A DNA stretch of 64,000 nucleotides. It comes from Iamia majanohamensis. Its GTDB lineage: Bacteria; Actinomycetota; Acidimicrobiia; Acidimicrobiales; Iamiaceae. The position numbers and the translations under genes are program-made. Below, one piece after another: positions 9,890 through 24,887 of the stretch. The stretch spans positions 4,092,001 through 4,156,000 of the forward strand of contig NZ_CP116942.1 of assembly GCF_028532485.1 (NCBI RefSeq). Direction: 5' to 3'. Under the pieces are notes generated by a model. The model saw only the letters and a list, made by a program, of their open reading frames with translations. It was not told the origin of the DNA and did no database searches. Within the stretch, counting starts at the first letter, position 1. Every line of letters begins with the position of its first letter.

Positions 9890-10686
9890 TCCTCCTCGTC
9901 GTCGGTGGCGTCGGCAGCCGGGACCTCGACGTGGTCGTCGGAGGGGGTCGGCGCCTCGGTGGCGTCCTCGTCGACGACGGGCACCTCGGCCCGCTCGCCG
10001 GGGGCGCCGCCCCGGTGGCCCGCCGGGGCGTCGACCACCTCGGGGGCGCCGTGGTCGCGGTGGCTGCCGCGGGACAGCGGGGTGTCGCCGGGGACCGAGG
10101 CCGGGGTGAACACGACCCAGTCGCTCACCAGCACGTCGTAGGCGTTGAGCTCGGACGGGGTGAGGATGTGGACGTCGGTCAGGTTCCGGAAGCTCTTCCA
10201 GGTGGTGACGTCGTCACCCTCGAGGACGAGCAGGACCTTGCCCTCGATGCCGAGGTCGGCGAGGGCGGCCACGGCCTGGGCCGTCTTGGGGGCGTCCCAG
10301 CCGAAGTCGACGACCTTGACCCGCCCCTCGGCGGAGCGGTCCGAGAGGGCCGAGCGCAGCGCCAGGCGCACCATCTTCTTGGGGGTGCGCTGGGCGTAGG
10401 AGCGGGGCTTGGGCCCGAGGGCCACACCGCCACCCGCCCACTGCGGCGAGCGGATGGAGCCCTGGCGGGCCCGGCCGGTGCCCTTCTGCTTCCAGGGCTT
10501 GGCGCCGCCGCCGGCGACCTCGGCCCGGGTCTTGGTGGACTGGGTGCCGGCGCGCCGGGCGGCGAGCTGGGCGGTGACGACCTGGTGGAGCACCGCGCCG
10601 TTGGGCTCGATGCCGAACACGGCGTCGTCGAGGTCGGTGGTGGTGGTCTTCTTGCCCGTGGCGTCGACCACGTCGATCGTCGGCAT
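9886..10686 (-). CDS. rplD: 50S ribosomal protein L4 with acidic C-terminal tail
   Basis: Tunnel protein; in E. coli it also autoregulates the S10 operon. The core runs to about residue 197, with the tunnel loop [19 protein letters not shown] and [18 protein letters not shown]. An extra tail (about 198-266) is hydrophilic, rich in Asp, Glu, Ala and Pro. The ATG shares a base with the rplC stop. Confidence 0.96.
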   Translation of the reverse strand: MPTIDVVDATGKKTTTTDLDDAVFGIEPNGAVLHQVVTAQLAARRAGTQSTKTRAEVAGGGAKPWKQKGTGRARQGSIRSPQWAGGGVALGPKPRSYAQRTPKKMVRLALRSALSDRSAEGRVKVVDFGWDAPKTAQAVAALADLGIEGKVLLVLEGDDVTTWKSFRNLTDVHILTPSELNAYDVLVSDWVVFTPASVPGDTPLSRGSHRDHGAPEVVDAPAGHRGGAPGERAEVPVVDEDATEAPTPSDDHVEVPAADATDDEEE

Positions 10687-11339
10687 CAGGCCCCCTTCCC
10701 GGCAGTCGCCTTGGCTGCGTCGCGCACGAGGACGAGCCCGCCCTTGGGACCGGGCACCGCCCCCTTAATGAGGAGCAGGTTGCGCTCGGTGTCGGTCCGC
10801 ACCACCTCGAGGTTGAGGGTGGTGACCTTCTCGCCGCCGGTGCGCCCGGCCATGCGCTGGCCCCGGAACACGCGGGACGGGGTGGCGCAGGCGCCGATGG
10901 CGCCGGGGGCCCGGTGGACCCGGTGGGCACCGTGGCTGGCCCGCTGGCCGGCGAAGCCGTGGCGCTTCATGACGCCGGCGAAGCCCTTGCCCTTGCTGAC
11001 GGCGGTGACGTCGATGCGGCCGCCCTCGGTGAGCACGTCGACCCCGAGGGTCTGGCCCACCGAGTAGTCGGACACGTCGTCGATGCGGAGCTCGACGAGG
11101 CGGGGCCCGGGCTCGACGTCGGCGGCGGCGAACTGGCCGGCCACCGGCTTCGGGAGCTTGGAGGCCTTCTTGGTGCCGAAGGTGACCTGGAGGGCGCTGT
11201 AGCCGTCGCGCTCGGGGGTGCGGATGCTGACCACGCGCACCGGCTCGACCTGCAGCACGGTGACGGGCACGACGTTCCGGTCGTCGTCCCACACCTGGGT
11301 CATGCCGAGCTTGGACCCGACGATCGCTGTGGTTGCCAT
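10686..11339 (-). CDS. rplC: 50S ribosomal protein L3
   Basis: Early assembly protein next to the peptidyl-transferase centre. The 217-residue product starts at ATG 11337-11339 with [19 protein letters not shown]. It contains the conserved [20 protein letters not shown] loop and [14 protein letters not shown]. It is the first gene of its transcription unit here, because rpsJ, which normally precedes it, lies 3.7 kb away beyond two opposite-strand genes. The frame is open far upstream, but that is antisense to the ligase gene. Confidence 0.97.
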   Translation of the reverse strand: MATTAIVGSKLGMTQVWDDDRNVVPVTVLQVEPVRVVSIRTPERDGYSALQVTFGTKKASKLPKPVAGQFAAADVEPGPRLVELRIDDVSDYSVGQTLGVDVLTEGGRIDVTAVSKGKGFAGVMKRHGFAGQRASHGAHRVHRAPGAIGACATPSRVFRGQRMAGRTGGEKVTTLNLEVVRTDTERNLLLIKGAVPGPKGGLVLVRDAAKATAGKGA

Positions 11340-11381
11340 GAGTCTCTCTTCTCGCGGAGGAACGGGCGGTCCGTTCACGCG

Positions 11382-11414
11382 GACGCTCCGCTCGGGCGGA
11401 CCCGGCGGAGCGTC
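11382..11414 (-). promoter_or_regulatory. Long hairpin in the rplC operon leader
   Basis: A 10-bp perfect outer stem (11382-11391 with 11405-11414) is continued, after one bulged base, by a 4-bp inner stem (11393-11396 with 11401-11404). The loop is UCCG in the RNA sense. It lies between the mapped -10 box and the rplC start. The position is that of the S10 leader, where some bacteria have L4-controlled attenuation. The role here is inferred. Confidence 0.55.
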
Positions 11415-11533
11415 GTCTCGGTTGTGCCGCAGGGTTCCCGGCCTCGGAGGTCGGGCGCCTGCGGACGTCGGTTCGGTGGCGGTGGGGGCCGTCCTGGTCG
11501 GGGACCGGGTCAGCTCCCGTGCACGAAGGGGAC

Positions 11534-11563
11534 ACTGTACCGACGCACGTCCCCCACGTCCAA
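11534..11563 (-). promoter_or_regulatory. Candidate promoter of the rplC-adk operon
   Basis: On the minus strand, -35 TTGGAC (11558-11563), an 18-nt spacer and -10 TACAGT (11534-11539). The geometry is the same as the candidate rpsL, rpoB and rplJ promoters in this window. It implies a 5' leader of about 190 nt. Confidence 0.65.
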
Positions 11564-11657
11564 GCCGGGACGACGGGGCGCCGCACGCTCCCCTCCTGGT
11601 CGTCCGAGCGTACCCCGGCCCCGCCCGGGTGGCCGCTCCGCAGGGCACACTGCCGTC

Positions 11658-13199
11658 GTGGCGTCCGGCACCCCCACCCTCGCGGACCTGGTGGCCACCT
11701 CGGGGGCGGTGGCGGCCACCTCGGGGCGCTCGGCCAAGCGCGACGCCCTGGCGGAGCTGCTGGGCCGCCTCCCCGCCGAGGAGGTGGCGGTGGCGGCCGG
11801 GTTCCTCACCGGCGAGCCCCGCCAGGGCCGCATCGGCATCGGCTGGCGCACCCTCTCCTCGGTCGACGTCGACCCGGCGTCGGCGCCGAGCCTGTCGCTG
11901 GTCGAGGTCGACGCCGCCCTCGACGCCCTCGACGCCCTGGAGGGCCCGGGCTCGGCCGGGCGGCGGCGCGAGCTGCTGGCCGACCTCCTCGGCCGGGCCA
12001 CGGCGGAGGAGGCCGCCTTCCTCACCCGCCTCCTGGGCGGCGAGCTGCGCCAGGGGGCGTCGGCCGGGGTGATGACCGACGCCGTGGCCCGGGCCGCCGA
12101 CGTCCCGGCCACCGCCGTCCGCCGGGCCGCGATGCTCGGCGGGGACCTGCCCACCATCGCCGCCCTCGCCGTGGGCGGCGGCGCCGAGGCGCTGGGCGCC
12201 ATCGGCCTGGAGCTGGGCCGGCCGGTGCAGCCGATGCTGGCGGCCACGGCCCCCTCGGTCACCGATGCCGTGGACGGCGTCGGGCGGGCGGTGGTCGAGT
12301 GGAAGCTCGACGGCATCCGCATCCAGGTCCACCGCCGGGGTGACGACGTGCGCATCTGGACGCGGAACCTGAACGACATCACCGCCCGGCTCCCCGAGGT
12401 GGTGGCCCTGGTCCGCGCCCTGCCGGCCCGGGACCTGGTGCTCGACGGGGAGGCCCTCGTGGTCGACGACGCCGACCGCCCGGTCCTGTTCCAGGACACG
12501 GCCAGCCGGGTCTCGGCCGACGAGGTCGGCGACGTCGCGGTCCGGCCCTGGTTCTTCGACCTGCTCCACCGCGACGGGCGCGACCTCCTCGACGCCCCCC
12601 TGGCCGAGCGGCGGGGGGCCCTGGCCGAGGTGGCCCCGGCGCTGCGGGTGCCGGGCGAGGAGGTGGACGACCCCCGGGCCGGGGACGACGTGCTCGTCGC
12701 CGCCCTGGCGGCGGGCCACGAGGGGGTGGTGGTCAAGGACGCCGCCGCGCCCTACCAGGCCGGCAGGCGGGGCAAGGCGTGGCGCAAGGTGAAGCCGGTC
12801 CACACCCTCGACCTGGTCGTGCTGGCCGCCGAGTGGGGCCACGGCCGCCGTCGCGGCTGGCTGTCCAACCTGCACCTCGGGGCCCGGGCCGACGACGGCG
12901 ACGGGCTGGTGATGGTGGGCAAGACCTTCAAGGGCCTCACCGACGAGCTGCTCACCTGGCAGACCGAGGCGCTCCTGGCCCGCCAGGTGGCCGAGGAGCG
13001 GTCGGGCAGCCCGCAGACCGGCGTGGTCCACGTCCGCCCCGAGCTGGTGGTGGAGGTGGCCCTCGACGGCGTCCAGCGCTCCACCCGCTACCCCGGCGGC
13101 GTCGCCCTCCGCTTCGCGAGGGTCGTCCGCTACCGCCCCGACAAGACCCCCGACCAGGCCGACACGCTCACCGCCGTCCGGGCCGTCGGACAGCCCTAG
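11658..13199 (+). CDS. ATP-dependent DNA ligase (LigB type)
   Basis: Seals nicked duplex DNA using ATP through a lysyl-AMP intermediate. The 513-residue product has three parts: an N-terminal DNA-binding domain (about 1-195), the nucleotidyltransferase domain with motif I KLDGIR (Lys216), FFDLL (motif III) and EGVVVKD (motif IV) with AWRKVKP (motif V), and a C-terminal OB domain. Length and order match mycobacterial LigB-type ligases, which supplement the essential NAD-dependent LigA. The GTG at 11658 has no Shine-Dalgarno, but a -10-like CACACT lies 6 nt upstream, so the mRNA may be leaderless. It sits between ribosomal operons on the opposite strand. Confidence 0.92.
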   Translation: MASGTPTLADLVATSGAVAATSGRSAKRDALAELLGRLPAEEVAVAAGFLTGEPRQGRIGIGWRTLSSVDVDPASAPSLSLVEVDAALDALDALEGPGSAGRRRELLADLLGRATAEEAAFLTRLLGGELRQGASAGVMTDAVARAADVPATAVRRAAMLGGDLPTIAALAVGGGAEALGAIGLELGRPVQPMLAATAPSVTDAVDGVGRAVVEWKLDGIRIQVHRRGDDVRIWTRNLNDITARLPEVVALVRALPARDLVLDGEALVVDDADRPVLFQDTASRVSADEVGDVAVRPWFFDLLHRDGRDLLDAPLAERRGALAEVAPALRVPGEEVDDPRAGDDVLVAALAAGHEGVVVKDAAAPYQAGRRGKAWRKVKPVHTLDLVVLAAEWGHGRRRGWLSNLHLGARADDGDGLVMVGKTFKGLTDELLTWQTEALLARQVAEERSGSPQTGVVHVRPELVVEVALDGVQRSTRYPGGVALRFARVVRYRPDKTPDQADTLTAVRAVGQP

Positions 13200-13248
13200 T
13201 CCCGCACCGCCCCCACGCCGGCCCGGGCGGTCTGCCACCCTGGTCCGC

Positions 13249-14970
13249 GTGAAGTCCCTCGGCCTGGTGCTGGGCTACCTGGCCGGGTCGTCCCGCCAGC
13301 GCAACCTCCGCCTCGTCGGCGCCCTGGTGGCCGTGCTGGTCGCCCTCATCATCGTCTACACGGTGATCTTCCACGTCCTCATGGCGCGGGAGGGCCAGGA
13401 CCACAGCTGGGCCACCGGCGTCTACTGGACCCTCACCGTGATGTCGACGCTCGGCTTCGGCGACATCACCTTCCAGTCCGACGCCGGCCGGATCTTCTCG
13501 GTCGTCGTGCTGGTCAGCGGCGCCCTCTTCATCCTCGTGCTGCTGCCGTTCGCCTTCATCCAGTTCGTCTTCCTCCCCTGGGTGGCGTGGCGGGACGCCA
13601 ACCGGACCCCTCGCCAGCTGCCCGACGAGACGGCGGGCCACGTCGTGCTGGTGGGCGATGGCCCGGTCATCGCCGCCGTGGTGCGGCGGGCGGCCGAGGC
13701 GGGGGTCCCCTACGTGTTGATCGAGCCCGACACCACCGAGGCCCTGGCCCACCACGACGAGGGTCGCCGCGTGATGGTGGGAGACCTCGACAGCCCCGAC
13801 ACCTACCGGGCGGCCCGCGTCGACCGGGCCGCCCTCGTCGCCACCACCCGGCCCGACCCGTCCAACACCAACATCGCCTTCACCGTGCGGGAGATCACCT
13901 CCGACGTCCCCATCGTGGCCACCGCCACGTCGGCGGCGTCGGTCGACATCCTCGAGCTGGCCGGGTGCGACGAGGTGCTGCAGCTGGGCGAGCTGCTCGG
14001 TCGGGCCGTGGCCCGGCGGGTGCTGGGGCGCGACGGCCGCGGCCACGTGATCGGGGAGCTCGGGGCGCTCCGGATCGCCGAGGCCACCGCGGCCCACGAC
14101 GCCCTCGTCGGGCGCGCCCTCCGCGACACCGACGTGCGGGCCCGCAGCGGCGCCCACGTGGTGGGCACCTGGGACCGGGGCGCCTACCGACCGGCGGAGC
14201 CCGACACCGTCGTGGCCCGCGACGGCGTCCTCGTCCTGGCCGGGACCGAGGAGCAGCTGCAGGCCTACGACGACGCCTACGGGCTCCCCCTCGCAGGTCG
14301 CGGGCCCGTGGTGGTGATCGGGGCCGGTCGGGTGGGCCGGGCCGCAGGGCGCATGCTGGGCGAGGCCGGCTTCCCGTGGAAGGTCGTGGAGCAGCGGGCC
14401 GAGCGCATCCGCGACCCCGAGCACTACGTCCAGGGCGACGCCGCCGACCTCGAGGTGCTCGAGGAGGCCGGGATCCGCGACGCCGACGCCGTGCTCATCA
14501 CCACCCACGAGGACGACGTGAACGTCTACCTCACCATCTACTGCCGCCAGCTCCGCCCCGACCTGCAGATCATCAGCCGGGCCAACGCCGACCGCAACGT
14601 GGCCACGTTGCACCGCGCCGGGGCCGACGCCGTGCTCTCCTACGCGTCGCTCGGGGCCTCGGCGATCTGGAACGCCCTCGGCCACGACGACACCCTCGTC
14701 CTGGCCGAGGGCCTGGAGGTCGTGCGCACGCCGGTGCCCCCCGCCCTGGCCGGGCGCACCCTGGCCGACGGCGCCGTGCGCAGCCGCACGGGCGCCACCG
14801 TGGTGGCCGTCACCCACGGCCCCGACGTCGAGGTGAACCCACCCATCGACCGGCCGCTGCCCCCGGGCGGTGAGCTGGTGGTGATCGCCGACCCGTCCTC
14901 GCAGCGACGCTTCGCGGCCCGCTTCCCGCCCGACCCCTCGACCCGCCACGGAGCGCTCCCCGCGACCTGA
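13249..14970 (+). CDS. Potassium channel protein with two RCK/TrkA-N domains
   Basis: Predicted membrane K+ channel or K+ homeostasis protein. The 573-residue product has TM1 (about 23-45), a pore loop with filter TLGFGD (67-72; canonical TVGYGD), TM2 (about 82-112), a first RCK/TrkA-N domain from about 130 (HVVLVGDGP) and a second from about 350 ([14 protein letters not shown]). A TrkA-C-like tail ends the protein. Both nucleotide-binding loops are glycine-rich, though the first is partly degenerate. The start is GTG 13249 without a Shine-Dalgarno; CACCCT lies 7 nt upstream. It is 49 nt downstream of the ligase gene and convergent with rpsJ. Confidence 0.88.
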   Translation: MKSLGLVLGYLAGSSRQRNLRLVGALVAVLVALIIVYTVIFHVLMAREGQDHSWATGVYWTLTVMSTLGFGDITFQSDAGRIFSVVVLVSGALFILVLLPFAFIQFVFLPWVAWRDANRTPRQLPDETAGHVVLVGDGPVIAAVVRRAAEAGVPYVLIEPDTTEALAHHDEGRRVMVGDLDSPDTYRAARVDRAALVATTRPDPSNTNIAFTVREITSDVPIVATATSAASVDILELAGCDEVLQLGELLGRAVARRVLGRDGRGHVIGELGALRIAEATAAHDALVGRALRDTDVRARSGAHVVGTWDRGAYRPAEPDTVVARDGVLVLAGTEEQLQAYDDAYGLPLAGRGPVVVIGAGRVGRAAGRMLGEAGFPWKVVEQRAERIRDPEHYVQGDAADLEVLEEAGIRDADAVLITTHEDDVNVYLTIYCRQLRPDLQIISRANADRNVATLHRAGADAVLSYASLGASAIWNALGHDDTLVLAEGLEVVRTPVPPALAGRTLADGAVRSRTGATVVAVTHGPDVEVNPPIDRPLPPGGELVVIADPSSQRRFAARFPPDPSTRHGALPAT

Positions 14971-15000
14971 GGGGCGGGACAGGGTGGGCCGGGGCGCGCC

Positions 15001-15026
15001 GAGGGCCGCCCCGGGGGGCGGCCCTC
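15001..15026. terminator. Bidirectional terminator-like hairpin
   Basis: A perfect 12-bp GC stem with a 2-nt centre lies between the convergent channel gene and rpsJ. There is no clear T tract on either side, as is common in very GC-rich genomes. Confidence 0.65.
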
Positions 15027-15047
15027 GGCCTCCGGCTCGGACGGCGG

Positions 15048-15371
15048 CTAGGCCGTCTGGATCTTGATCTCGATGTCGACGCCCGCCGGCAGCTCGAGGC
15101 GCTGGAGGGAGTCCACCGTCTTGGGCGACGGCTCGAGGATGTCGAGCAGACGCTTGTGGATCCGCATCTCGAAGTGCTCGCGCGAGTCCTTGTACTTGTG
15201 GGGCGAGCGGATCACCGTGTAGCGGTGCTTCTCGGTCGGGAGGGGCACCGGCCCCCGCACGGTCGCCTGGGTGCGCAGCACCGTCTCGACGATCTTGCGG
15301 GTGGACTGGTCGATGATCTCGTGGTCGTACGCCTTGAGGCGGATCCGGATCTTCTGGTGGGCGTCGGCCAT
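15048..15371 (-). CDS. rpsJ: 30S ribosomal protein S10 (NusE)
   Basis: Small-subunit protein that also acts in transcription antitermination as NusE. The 107-residue product has [20 protein letters not shown] and [20 protein letters not shown], both diagnostic. The ATG at 15369-15371 follows tuf by 13 nt, so it is the last gene of the str operon. It does not lead into rplC. Confidence 0.97.
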   Translation of the reverse strand: MADAHQKIRIRLKAYDHEIIDQSTRKIVETVLRTQATVRGPVPLPTEKHRYTVIRSPHKYKDSREHFEMRIHKRLLDILEPSPKTVDSLQRLELPAGVDIEIKIQTA

Positions 15372-15384
15372 GGGGCTCAGCTCT

Positions 15385-16572
<1,188 letters not shown>

Positions 16573-16634
16573 GGGGAACGTGCTCCTCGGTGTGTCGCGG
16601 TCCTCCGGGATCGGCCCGGAGGGGTGGTCAGTGG

Positions 16635-16693
16635 GTGGTGATCAGGGGTGGGGACAGAACAGTAGAGGCGGGGCGGGGGCGGGGCGAAGCCCC
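16635..16693 (-). other. fusA-tuf intergenic signals
   Basis: The 156-nt gap holds a GGGGC-GAA-GCCCC hairpin (16681-16693) and a -10-like TACTGT (16659-16664, minus strand) with only a poor -35. It also holds a 15-mer (16635-16649) that recurs exactly in the rpoB-rpoC gap. It could be an internal tuf promoter, but support is weak. Confidence 0.35.
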
Positions 16694-16728
16694 GGTCCGG
16701 CCGGCGACCCGGGTGGGGACCCGGGGCC

Positions 16729-18810
16729 TCACTCGCCGCGGATGCGCGTGACGATCTCCTCCTGGATGGAGGTCGGCGTCTGCTGGTAGGAGTCGAACTG
16801 CATGGTGTAGGTGGCGCGGCCCTGGGTGCGGGAGCGGAGGTCGGTCGAGTAGCCGAACATCTCCGACAGGGGCACCGTGGCCCCGACCACCTGGCTGTTG
16901 CCGCGCTGCTCCATGCCGCCGACCTTGCCCCGGCGGGACGAGAGGTCGCCGATGACGTCGCCCATGTACTCCTCGGGGGTGACGACCTCGACGGCCATGA
17001 TCGGCTCGAGCAGGGTGGGCTTGGCCTTGCGGGCCGCCTCGCGGAAGCCCATGGTGCCGGCGATCTTGAACGCCATCTCCGAGGAGTCGACGTCGTGGGC
17101 CGAGCCGTCGACCAGCTTGGCCCGCACGTCGACGGTGGGGAACCCGGCCAGCACGCCGGTGGTCATGGCCGCCTGGATGCCGGCGTCGACCGAGGGGATG
17201 AACTCCCGGGGGATGCGCCCACCGGTGATCTTGTCCTCGAACTGGTAGCCGCCGCCGGGGCCGGTGGGCTCGAGCTCGAGCACGATGTGCGCGAACTGGC
17301 CCGAGCCGCCGGTCTGCTTGACGTGGCGGTAGACGACCTTGCCGGTGTCCTGGGTGATGGTCTCGCGGTACGCGACCTGGGGCTTGCCCACGGTGGCGTC
17401 GACGCTGAACTCCCGCAGCATGCGGTCGACCAGCACCTCGAGGTGCAGCTCGCCCATGCCGGAGATGACCGTCTCGCCGGTCTCCTCGTCGGTGCGCACC
17501 TGGAAGGTCGGGTCCTCCTCGGCGAGCGAGTGGAGGGCCTTGCCCATCTTGTCCTGGTCGGCCTTGGTCTTGGGCTCGACGGCGACGTGGATCACCGGCT
17601 CCGGGAACTCGAGCTGCTCGAGGACGACGCCGTCCTTGTCGTCGCAGAGGGTGTCGCCGGTGCGGGTGTCCTTGAAGCCGATGCCGGCCACGATGTCGCC
17701 CGCCGCGACCTGGTCGAGGTCCTCGCGGTTGTTGGCGTGCATCAGCAGGAGGCGACCGACGCGCTCCTTCTTCTGCGTGCGGGAGTTGAGGACCGTCTCG
17801 CCCTTGTCGAGGGTGCCCGAGTAGACGCGGAAGTAGGTGAGCTTGCCGTGGGGGTCGGCGACGATCTTGAACGCCAGCGCCGCGAACGGCTCCTTGGCGT
17901 CGGGTCGGCGGATGACCTCCTCGTTGCCCTTCAGCGAGATGCCCTGGACGGGGCGGGTCTCGAGGGGCGACGGGAGGTAGTCGACGACGGCGTCGAGGAG
18001 GGGCTGCACGCCCTTGTTCTTGAAGGCGGAGCCGAGCAGGACCGGGACCAGGCCCTCCTCGATGGTGGCGTGGCGCAGGGCCGTCCGGATCTCCTGGGCG
18101 GTGATCTCCTCCTCCTCGATGAACTTCTCGAGGATCCCGTCGTCGTACTGGGAGACGACGTCGAGGAGCTTCTCGCGGTACTCGGCGGCCTGGTCGGCCA
18201 GCTCGGCCGGGATGTCGGTGGTGTCGAACTTGGCCCCCAGCTCCTCGTCCTGCCAGACGATGGCCTTCATCTCGACCAGGTCGACGACGCCGGCGAAGTT
18301 GCCCTCGGACCCGATGGGGATCTGGGTGACGGCGATGGTGGCGCCGAGGCGGTCGACGATGGAGTCGACGGCGGCGAAGAAGTCGGCGCCGAGGCGGTCC
18401 ATCTTGTTGACGAAGCACATGCGGGGCACGCCGTACTTGTCGGCCTGCTTCCACACCGTCTCGGTCTGGGGCTCGACGCCGGCGACCCCGTCGAAGACGG
18501 CGACGGCGCCGTCGAGGACGCGCAGCGAGCGCTCGACCTCGACGGTGAAGTCGACGTGGCCGGGGGTGTCGATGATGTTGATGCGGTGGTCGCGCCAGAA
18601 GGTGGTGGTGGCGGCGGAGGTGATGGTGATCCCGCGCTCCTGCTCCTGGGCCATGTGGTCCATGACCGCGGCGCCCTCGTGCACCTCACCGATCTTGTAG
18701 CTCTTGCCGGTGTAGTAGAGGATCCGCTCGGTCGTCGTGGTCTTGCCCGCGTCGATGTGGGCCATGATCCCGATGTTGCGGTAGCGCTCCAGGGGGGCTG
18801 TCTTCGCCAT
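16729..18810 (-). CDS. fusA: Elongation factor G
   Basis: GTPase that drives translocation and, with RRF, ribosome recycling. The 693-residue product has the standard length: the G domain starts near residue 11 with [20 protein letters not shown], with [20 protein letters not shown] for the G3 region and FVNKMDR for G4. Domain IV is recognisable by [16 protein letters not shown]. It is followed by tuf and preceded by rpsG at a 138-nt gap that contains a 7-bp palindromic hairpin (18899-18913). Confidence 0.98.
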   Translation of the reverse strand: MAKTAPLERYRNIGIMAHIDAGKTTTTERILYYTGKSYKIGEVHEGAAVMDHMAQEQERGITITSAATTTFWRDHRINIIDTPGHVDFTVEVERSLRVLDGAVAVFDGVAGVEPQTETVWKQADKYGVPRMCFVNKMDRLGADFFAAVDSIVDRLGATIAVTQIPIGSEGNFAGVVDLVEMKAIVWQDEELGAKFDTTDIPAELADQAAEYREKLLDVVSQYDDGILEKFIEEEEITAQEIRTALRHATIEEGLVPVLLGSAFKNKGVQPLLDAVVDYLPSPLETRPVQGISLKGNEEVIRRPDAKEPFAALAFKIVADPHGKLTYFRVYSGTLDKGETVLNSRTQKKERVGRLLLMHANNREDLDQVAAGDIVAGIGFKDTRTGDTLCDDKDGVVLEQLEFPEPVIHVAVEPKTKADQDKMGKALHSLAEEDPTFQVRTDEETGETVISGMGELHLEVLVDRMLREFSVDATVGKPQVAYRETITQDTGKVVYRHVKQTGGSGQFAHIVLELEPTGPGGGYQFEDKITGGRIPREFIPSVDAGIQAAMTTGVLAGFPTVDVRAKLVDGSAHDVDSSEMAFKIAGTMGFREAARKAKPTLLEPIMAVEVVTPEEYMGDVIGDLSSRRGKVGGMEQRGNSQVVGATVPLSEMFGYSTDLRSRTQGRATYTMQFDSYQQTPTSIQEEIVTRIRGE

Positions 18811-18948
18811 CTCTCGTCTCGGTTCAGTGTCGGGTGCGGGCGCCGGAGCGCCTCGGTCGGGGGCGGGGTGGTCCGGGGGACCCAGGGCGGTGGGCGCGCG
18901 GCCGGACCGGCCGGTCGCGGAGCCGGGGCGTCCCCGACGCCGCCACCC

Positions 18949-19422
18949 CTACCAGCGGTAGTGGGCGAACGCCTTGTTCGACTCGGCCATCTTGTGGATG
19001 TCCTCGCGGCGCTTCACCGAGGCCCCGATGCCGTTGGAGGCGTCGAGGATCTCGTTGGCCAGCCGCTCGGCCATGGTCTTCTCGCGGCGCTGGCGGGCAT
19101 AGCCGACGAGCCAGCGCACGGCCAGCGTGGTCGACCGGCGGGGACGGACCTCGATGGGCACCTGGTAGGTGGCGCCACCGACCCGGCGGCTCTTGACCTC
19201 GAGCTGGGGCTTGATGTTGTCGACCGCCCGCTTGAGCGTGCCGATCACGTCGTCGGTGCCGGTCTTCTCGACCACGATGTCGAGCGCCTGGTAGACGATG
19301 CGCTCGGCCAGGGAGCGCTTGCCCCGCTGCATGATCTTGTTCACCAGCTGGGTGACGAGCACCGAGTGGTGGACGGGGTCGGGGGTGAGCTCGCGCCGTG
19401 GCGCCGGTCCCTTGCGTGGCAT
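18949..19422 (-). CDS. rpsG: 30S ribosomal protein S7
   Basis: Nucleates assembly of the small-subunit head and contacts E-site tRNA. The 157-residue product shows [20 protein letters not shown] and [18 protein letters not shown], both typical. It starts 4 nt after the rpsL stop. Confidence 0.97.
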   Translation of the reverse strand: MPRKGPAPRRELTPDPVHHSVLVTQLVNKIMQRGKRSLAERIVYQALDIVVEKTGTDDVIGTLKRAVDNIKPQLEVKSRRVGGATYQVPIEVRPRRSTTLAVRWLVGYARQRREKTMAERLANEILDASNGIGASVKRREDIHKMAESNKAFAHYRW

Positions 19423-19426
19423 GCCT

Positions 19427-19795
19427 TCAGTCCTTCTTCGCGCCGTAGTGGCTGCGCGCCTGCTTGCGGTCCTTCACGCCCGAGGCGTCGAGGGTGCCGC
19501 GGACGATCTTGTAGCGGACGCCCGGGAGGTCGCGGACCCGGCCGCCGCGCACGAGCACCATGGAGTGCTCCTGGAGGTTGTGGCCCTCGCCGGGGATGTA
19601 GGCGGTGACCTCGGTGCCGCTGGTCAGCCGCACGCGCGCCACCTTGCGGAGGGCGGAGTTCGGCTTCTTGGGGGTGAACGTGTAGACGCGGGTGCAGACA
19701 CCCCGCCGCTGGGGGGCGCCCCGGAGGGCGGGCGTCTTGCCCTTGGTGGGCTTGCTCTGCCGTCCCTTGCGGACCAGCTGCTGGATGGTGGGCAC
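19427..19795 (-). CDS. rpsL: 30S ribosomal protein S12, with Arg at position 88
   Basis: Decoding-centre protein. The 122-residue product has [11 protein letters not shown] with the usual Lys43, but [13 protein letters not shown] carries Arg88. Most bacteria have Lys at that position. In M. tuberculosis, K88R (E. coli K87R) is a known streptomycin-resistance substitution. The start is GTG 19793-19795 after AGAGGA. It is the first gene of the str operon, with its own promoter at 19866-19895. Confidence 0.97.
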   Translation of the reverse strand: MPTIQQLVRKGRQSKPTKGKTPALRGAPQRRGVCTRVYTFTPKKPNSALRKVARVRLTSGTEVTAYIPGEGHNLQEHSMVLVRGGRVRDLPGVRYKIVRGTLDASGVKDRKQARSHYGAKKD

Positions 19796-19828
19796 TCGTC
19801 GTCAGTCCTCTGTGCTCAGGCGGGATGC

Positions 19829-19857
19829 GGCCCCGGGGCGTGAAGCGCCACGGGGCC
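19829..19857 (-). promoter_or_regulatory. Hairpin at the 5' end of the rpsL leader
   Basis: GGCCCCG (19829-19835) pairs with CGGGGCC (19851-19857) right after the predicted transcription start. It leaves about 33 nt before the rpsL GTG. It may stabilise the transcript or act in autoregulation; the sequence does not decide. Confidence 0.4.
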
Positions 19858-19865
19858 GAAGGGCA

Positions 19866-19895
19866 ATGCTACGAGCGGACCCCCGTCAGCATCAA
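19866..19895 (-). promoter_or_regulatory. Candidate promoter of the str operon
   Basis: Minus strand -35 TTGATG (19890-19895), 18-nt spacer, -10 TAGCAT (19866-19871). The leader would be about 65 nt. The -35 box lies 23 nt downstream of the tetR stop codon. Confidence 0.65.
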
Positions 19896-19917
19896 CTCTG
19901 GCCCCGGGGGCCAGGCG

Positions 19918-20679
19918 TCACCAGGTCTCGGGCTCGGGGGCGAGAGGGCCCGCGGCGGCGAGGGCGGCCAGGTGGGCGTCGGCGGCGGCGAGGGTGTCGG
20001 GGGCCATCCCCCAGCCCGCGAGCAGGGTCCGCCACGCGCTCCGGGTGAGCCGGAGGTGGTCGAAGGCCACGGGGTCGACGTGGGAGACGTGGCTGGTGAG
20101 CAGCACGCCCAGCAGGGTGGACGCCCCGATGACCACCCGGTCCATCGACGGCCCCGGATCGACCACCTCGGTGGCCACCGCGGCGTCGAGGGAGTCCCGG
20201 CCCATCACCAGCAGGACGACCGTGGTGCCGAAGACCGCTCCCAGCTCGCTCGGCGGCACCACCTCGCCCCGCTCGGCCAGCACCGACAGCAGCAGGTGGG
20301 ACTCCTCGGGGAAGGCGTCCCAGCAGGCGATGACGAACTCCCCGAAGAGGACCACGTCGGCCGCGGCCCGGGCGGGCGCGTCGTCGCCCGACTCCTCCAG
20401 CAGGGCGCGGCTGCGGGCGCGGACCTCCTGGAGGGAGGCGACGATCCGCCGCACGGCGTCGTTCTGCAGCTCGGCCACCAGGGCGCCCTTGGAGGCGAAG
20501 TGGGTGTAGACGGTCCCGACCGCGCAGCCCACCTCGTCGGCCACGCCCTGCATGGTGAGGGTGGCGATGCCGTCCCGGGCGACGATCCGCATGGCCGCGC
20601 CGAGCAGGGCCGCCCGGCGCGCCTGACGACGTGCGGCACGCCGGTCCCCCCCGACGACGGAGCCTCCCAGGGCCGTCAC
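19918..20679 (-). CDS. TetR-family transcriptional regulator
   Basis: Predicted DNA-binding repressor. The 253-residue product has the N-terminal TetR helix-turn-helix at about residues 23-70 (GIATLTMQGVADEVG, then GTVYTHFASKGALVAEL). The all-helical ligand domain behind it has no recognisable target-specific motif. The GTG at 20677-20679 has no Shine-Dalgarno but has TAGGCT exactly 7 nt upstream, indicating a leaderless transcript. An AGGTCGACCT palindrome just upstream could be its operator. It sits between rpoC and rpsL; the regulated genes are unknown. Confidence 0.88.
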   Translation of the reverse strand: MTALGGSVVGGDRRAARRQARRAALLGAAMRIVARDGIATLTMQGVADEVGCAVGTVYTHFASKGALVAELQNDAVRRIVASLQEVRARSRALLEESGDDAPARAAADVVLFGEFVIACWDAFPEESHLLLSVLAERGEVVPPSELGAVFGTTVVLLVMGRDSLDAAVATEVVDPGPSMDRVVIGASTLLGVLLTSHVSHVDPVAFDHLRLTRSAWRTLLAGWGMAPDTLAAADAHLAALAAAGPLAPEPETW

Positions 20680-20686
20680 GAGCCGG

Positions 20687-20722
20687 AGCCTACAGGTCGA
20701 CCTCCGTCGATGCGTGGTCGAC
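20687..20722 (-). promoter_or_regulatory. tetR -10 box and possible operator
   Basis: TAGGCT (20687-20692, minus strand) lies 7 nt before the tetR start. Next to it is the 10-bp palindrome AGGTCGACCT (20694-20703). A second GTCGAC (20717-20722) is spaced 21 bp from the first, about two helical turns. This layout fits an autoregulated TetR gene, but binding is inferred. Confidence 0.45.
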
Positions 20723-20728
20723 GGGGCG

Positions 20729-20769
20729 CGCCGGAGGGGGCGGGGCCGGTGGCCCCGCCCCCTCCGGCG
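20729..20769 (-). terminator. Terminator of the rpoBC operon
   Basis: A perfect 19-bp GC stem (20729-20747 with 20751-20769) with a GGT loop starts 8 nt after the rpoC stop. No T tract follows. It is one of the strongest hairpins seen in the window. Confidence 0.75.
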
Positions 20770-20777
20770 TCGGGTCG

Positions 20778-24788
<4,011 letters not shown>

Positions 24789-24887
24789 CTTCAGTGCTCC
24801 CTCTGGGCGGCGGTGCCGCCCACGTCCTGGGTGGTGGCGGTGGTGCCGCCGGTGTCCGCGGTCCCGTGGCGGGGCCGCATCGTGGTG

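Larger units (their letters stand above)
11340..11657. other. Divergent intergenic region between rplC and the ligase gene
   Basis: About 320 nt with no gene. It holds the rplC promoter, a roughly 190-nt leader with a long hairpin, and the start region of the ligase gene. For the ligase, a weak -10-like CACACT (11646-11651) sits 6 nt before its GTG. Confidence 0.7.

Noticed and set aside
10914-11657. Longer ligase start overlapping rplC
   Set aside because: The added sequence is antisense to rplC, and the LigB-like length fits the GTG at 11658.
10686-13238. Possible 630-residue N-terminal extension of L3
   Set aside because: The frame is open upstream of the rplC ATG, but it lies over the promoter, leader and antisense strand of the ligase; the L3 N terminus is canonical at 11339.
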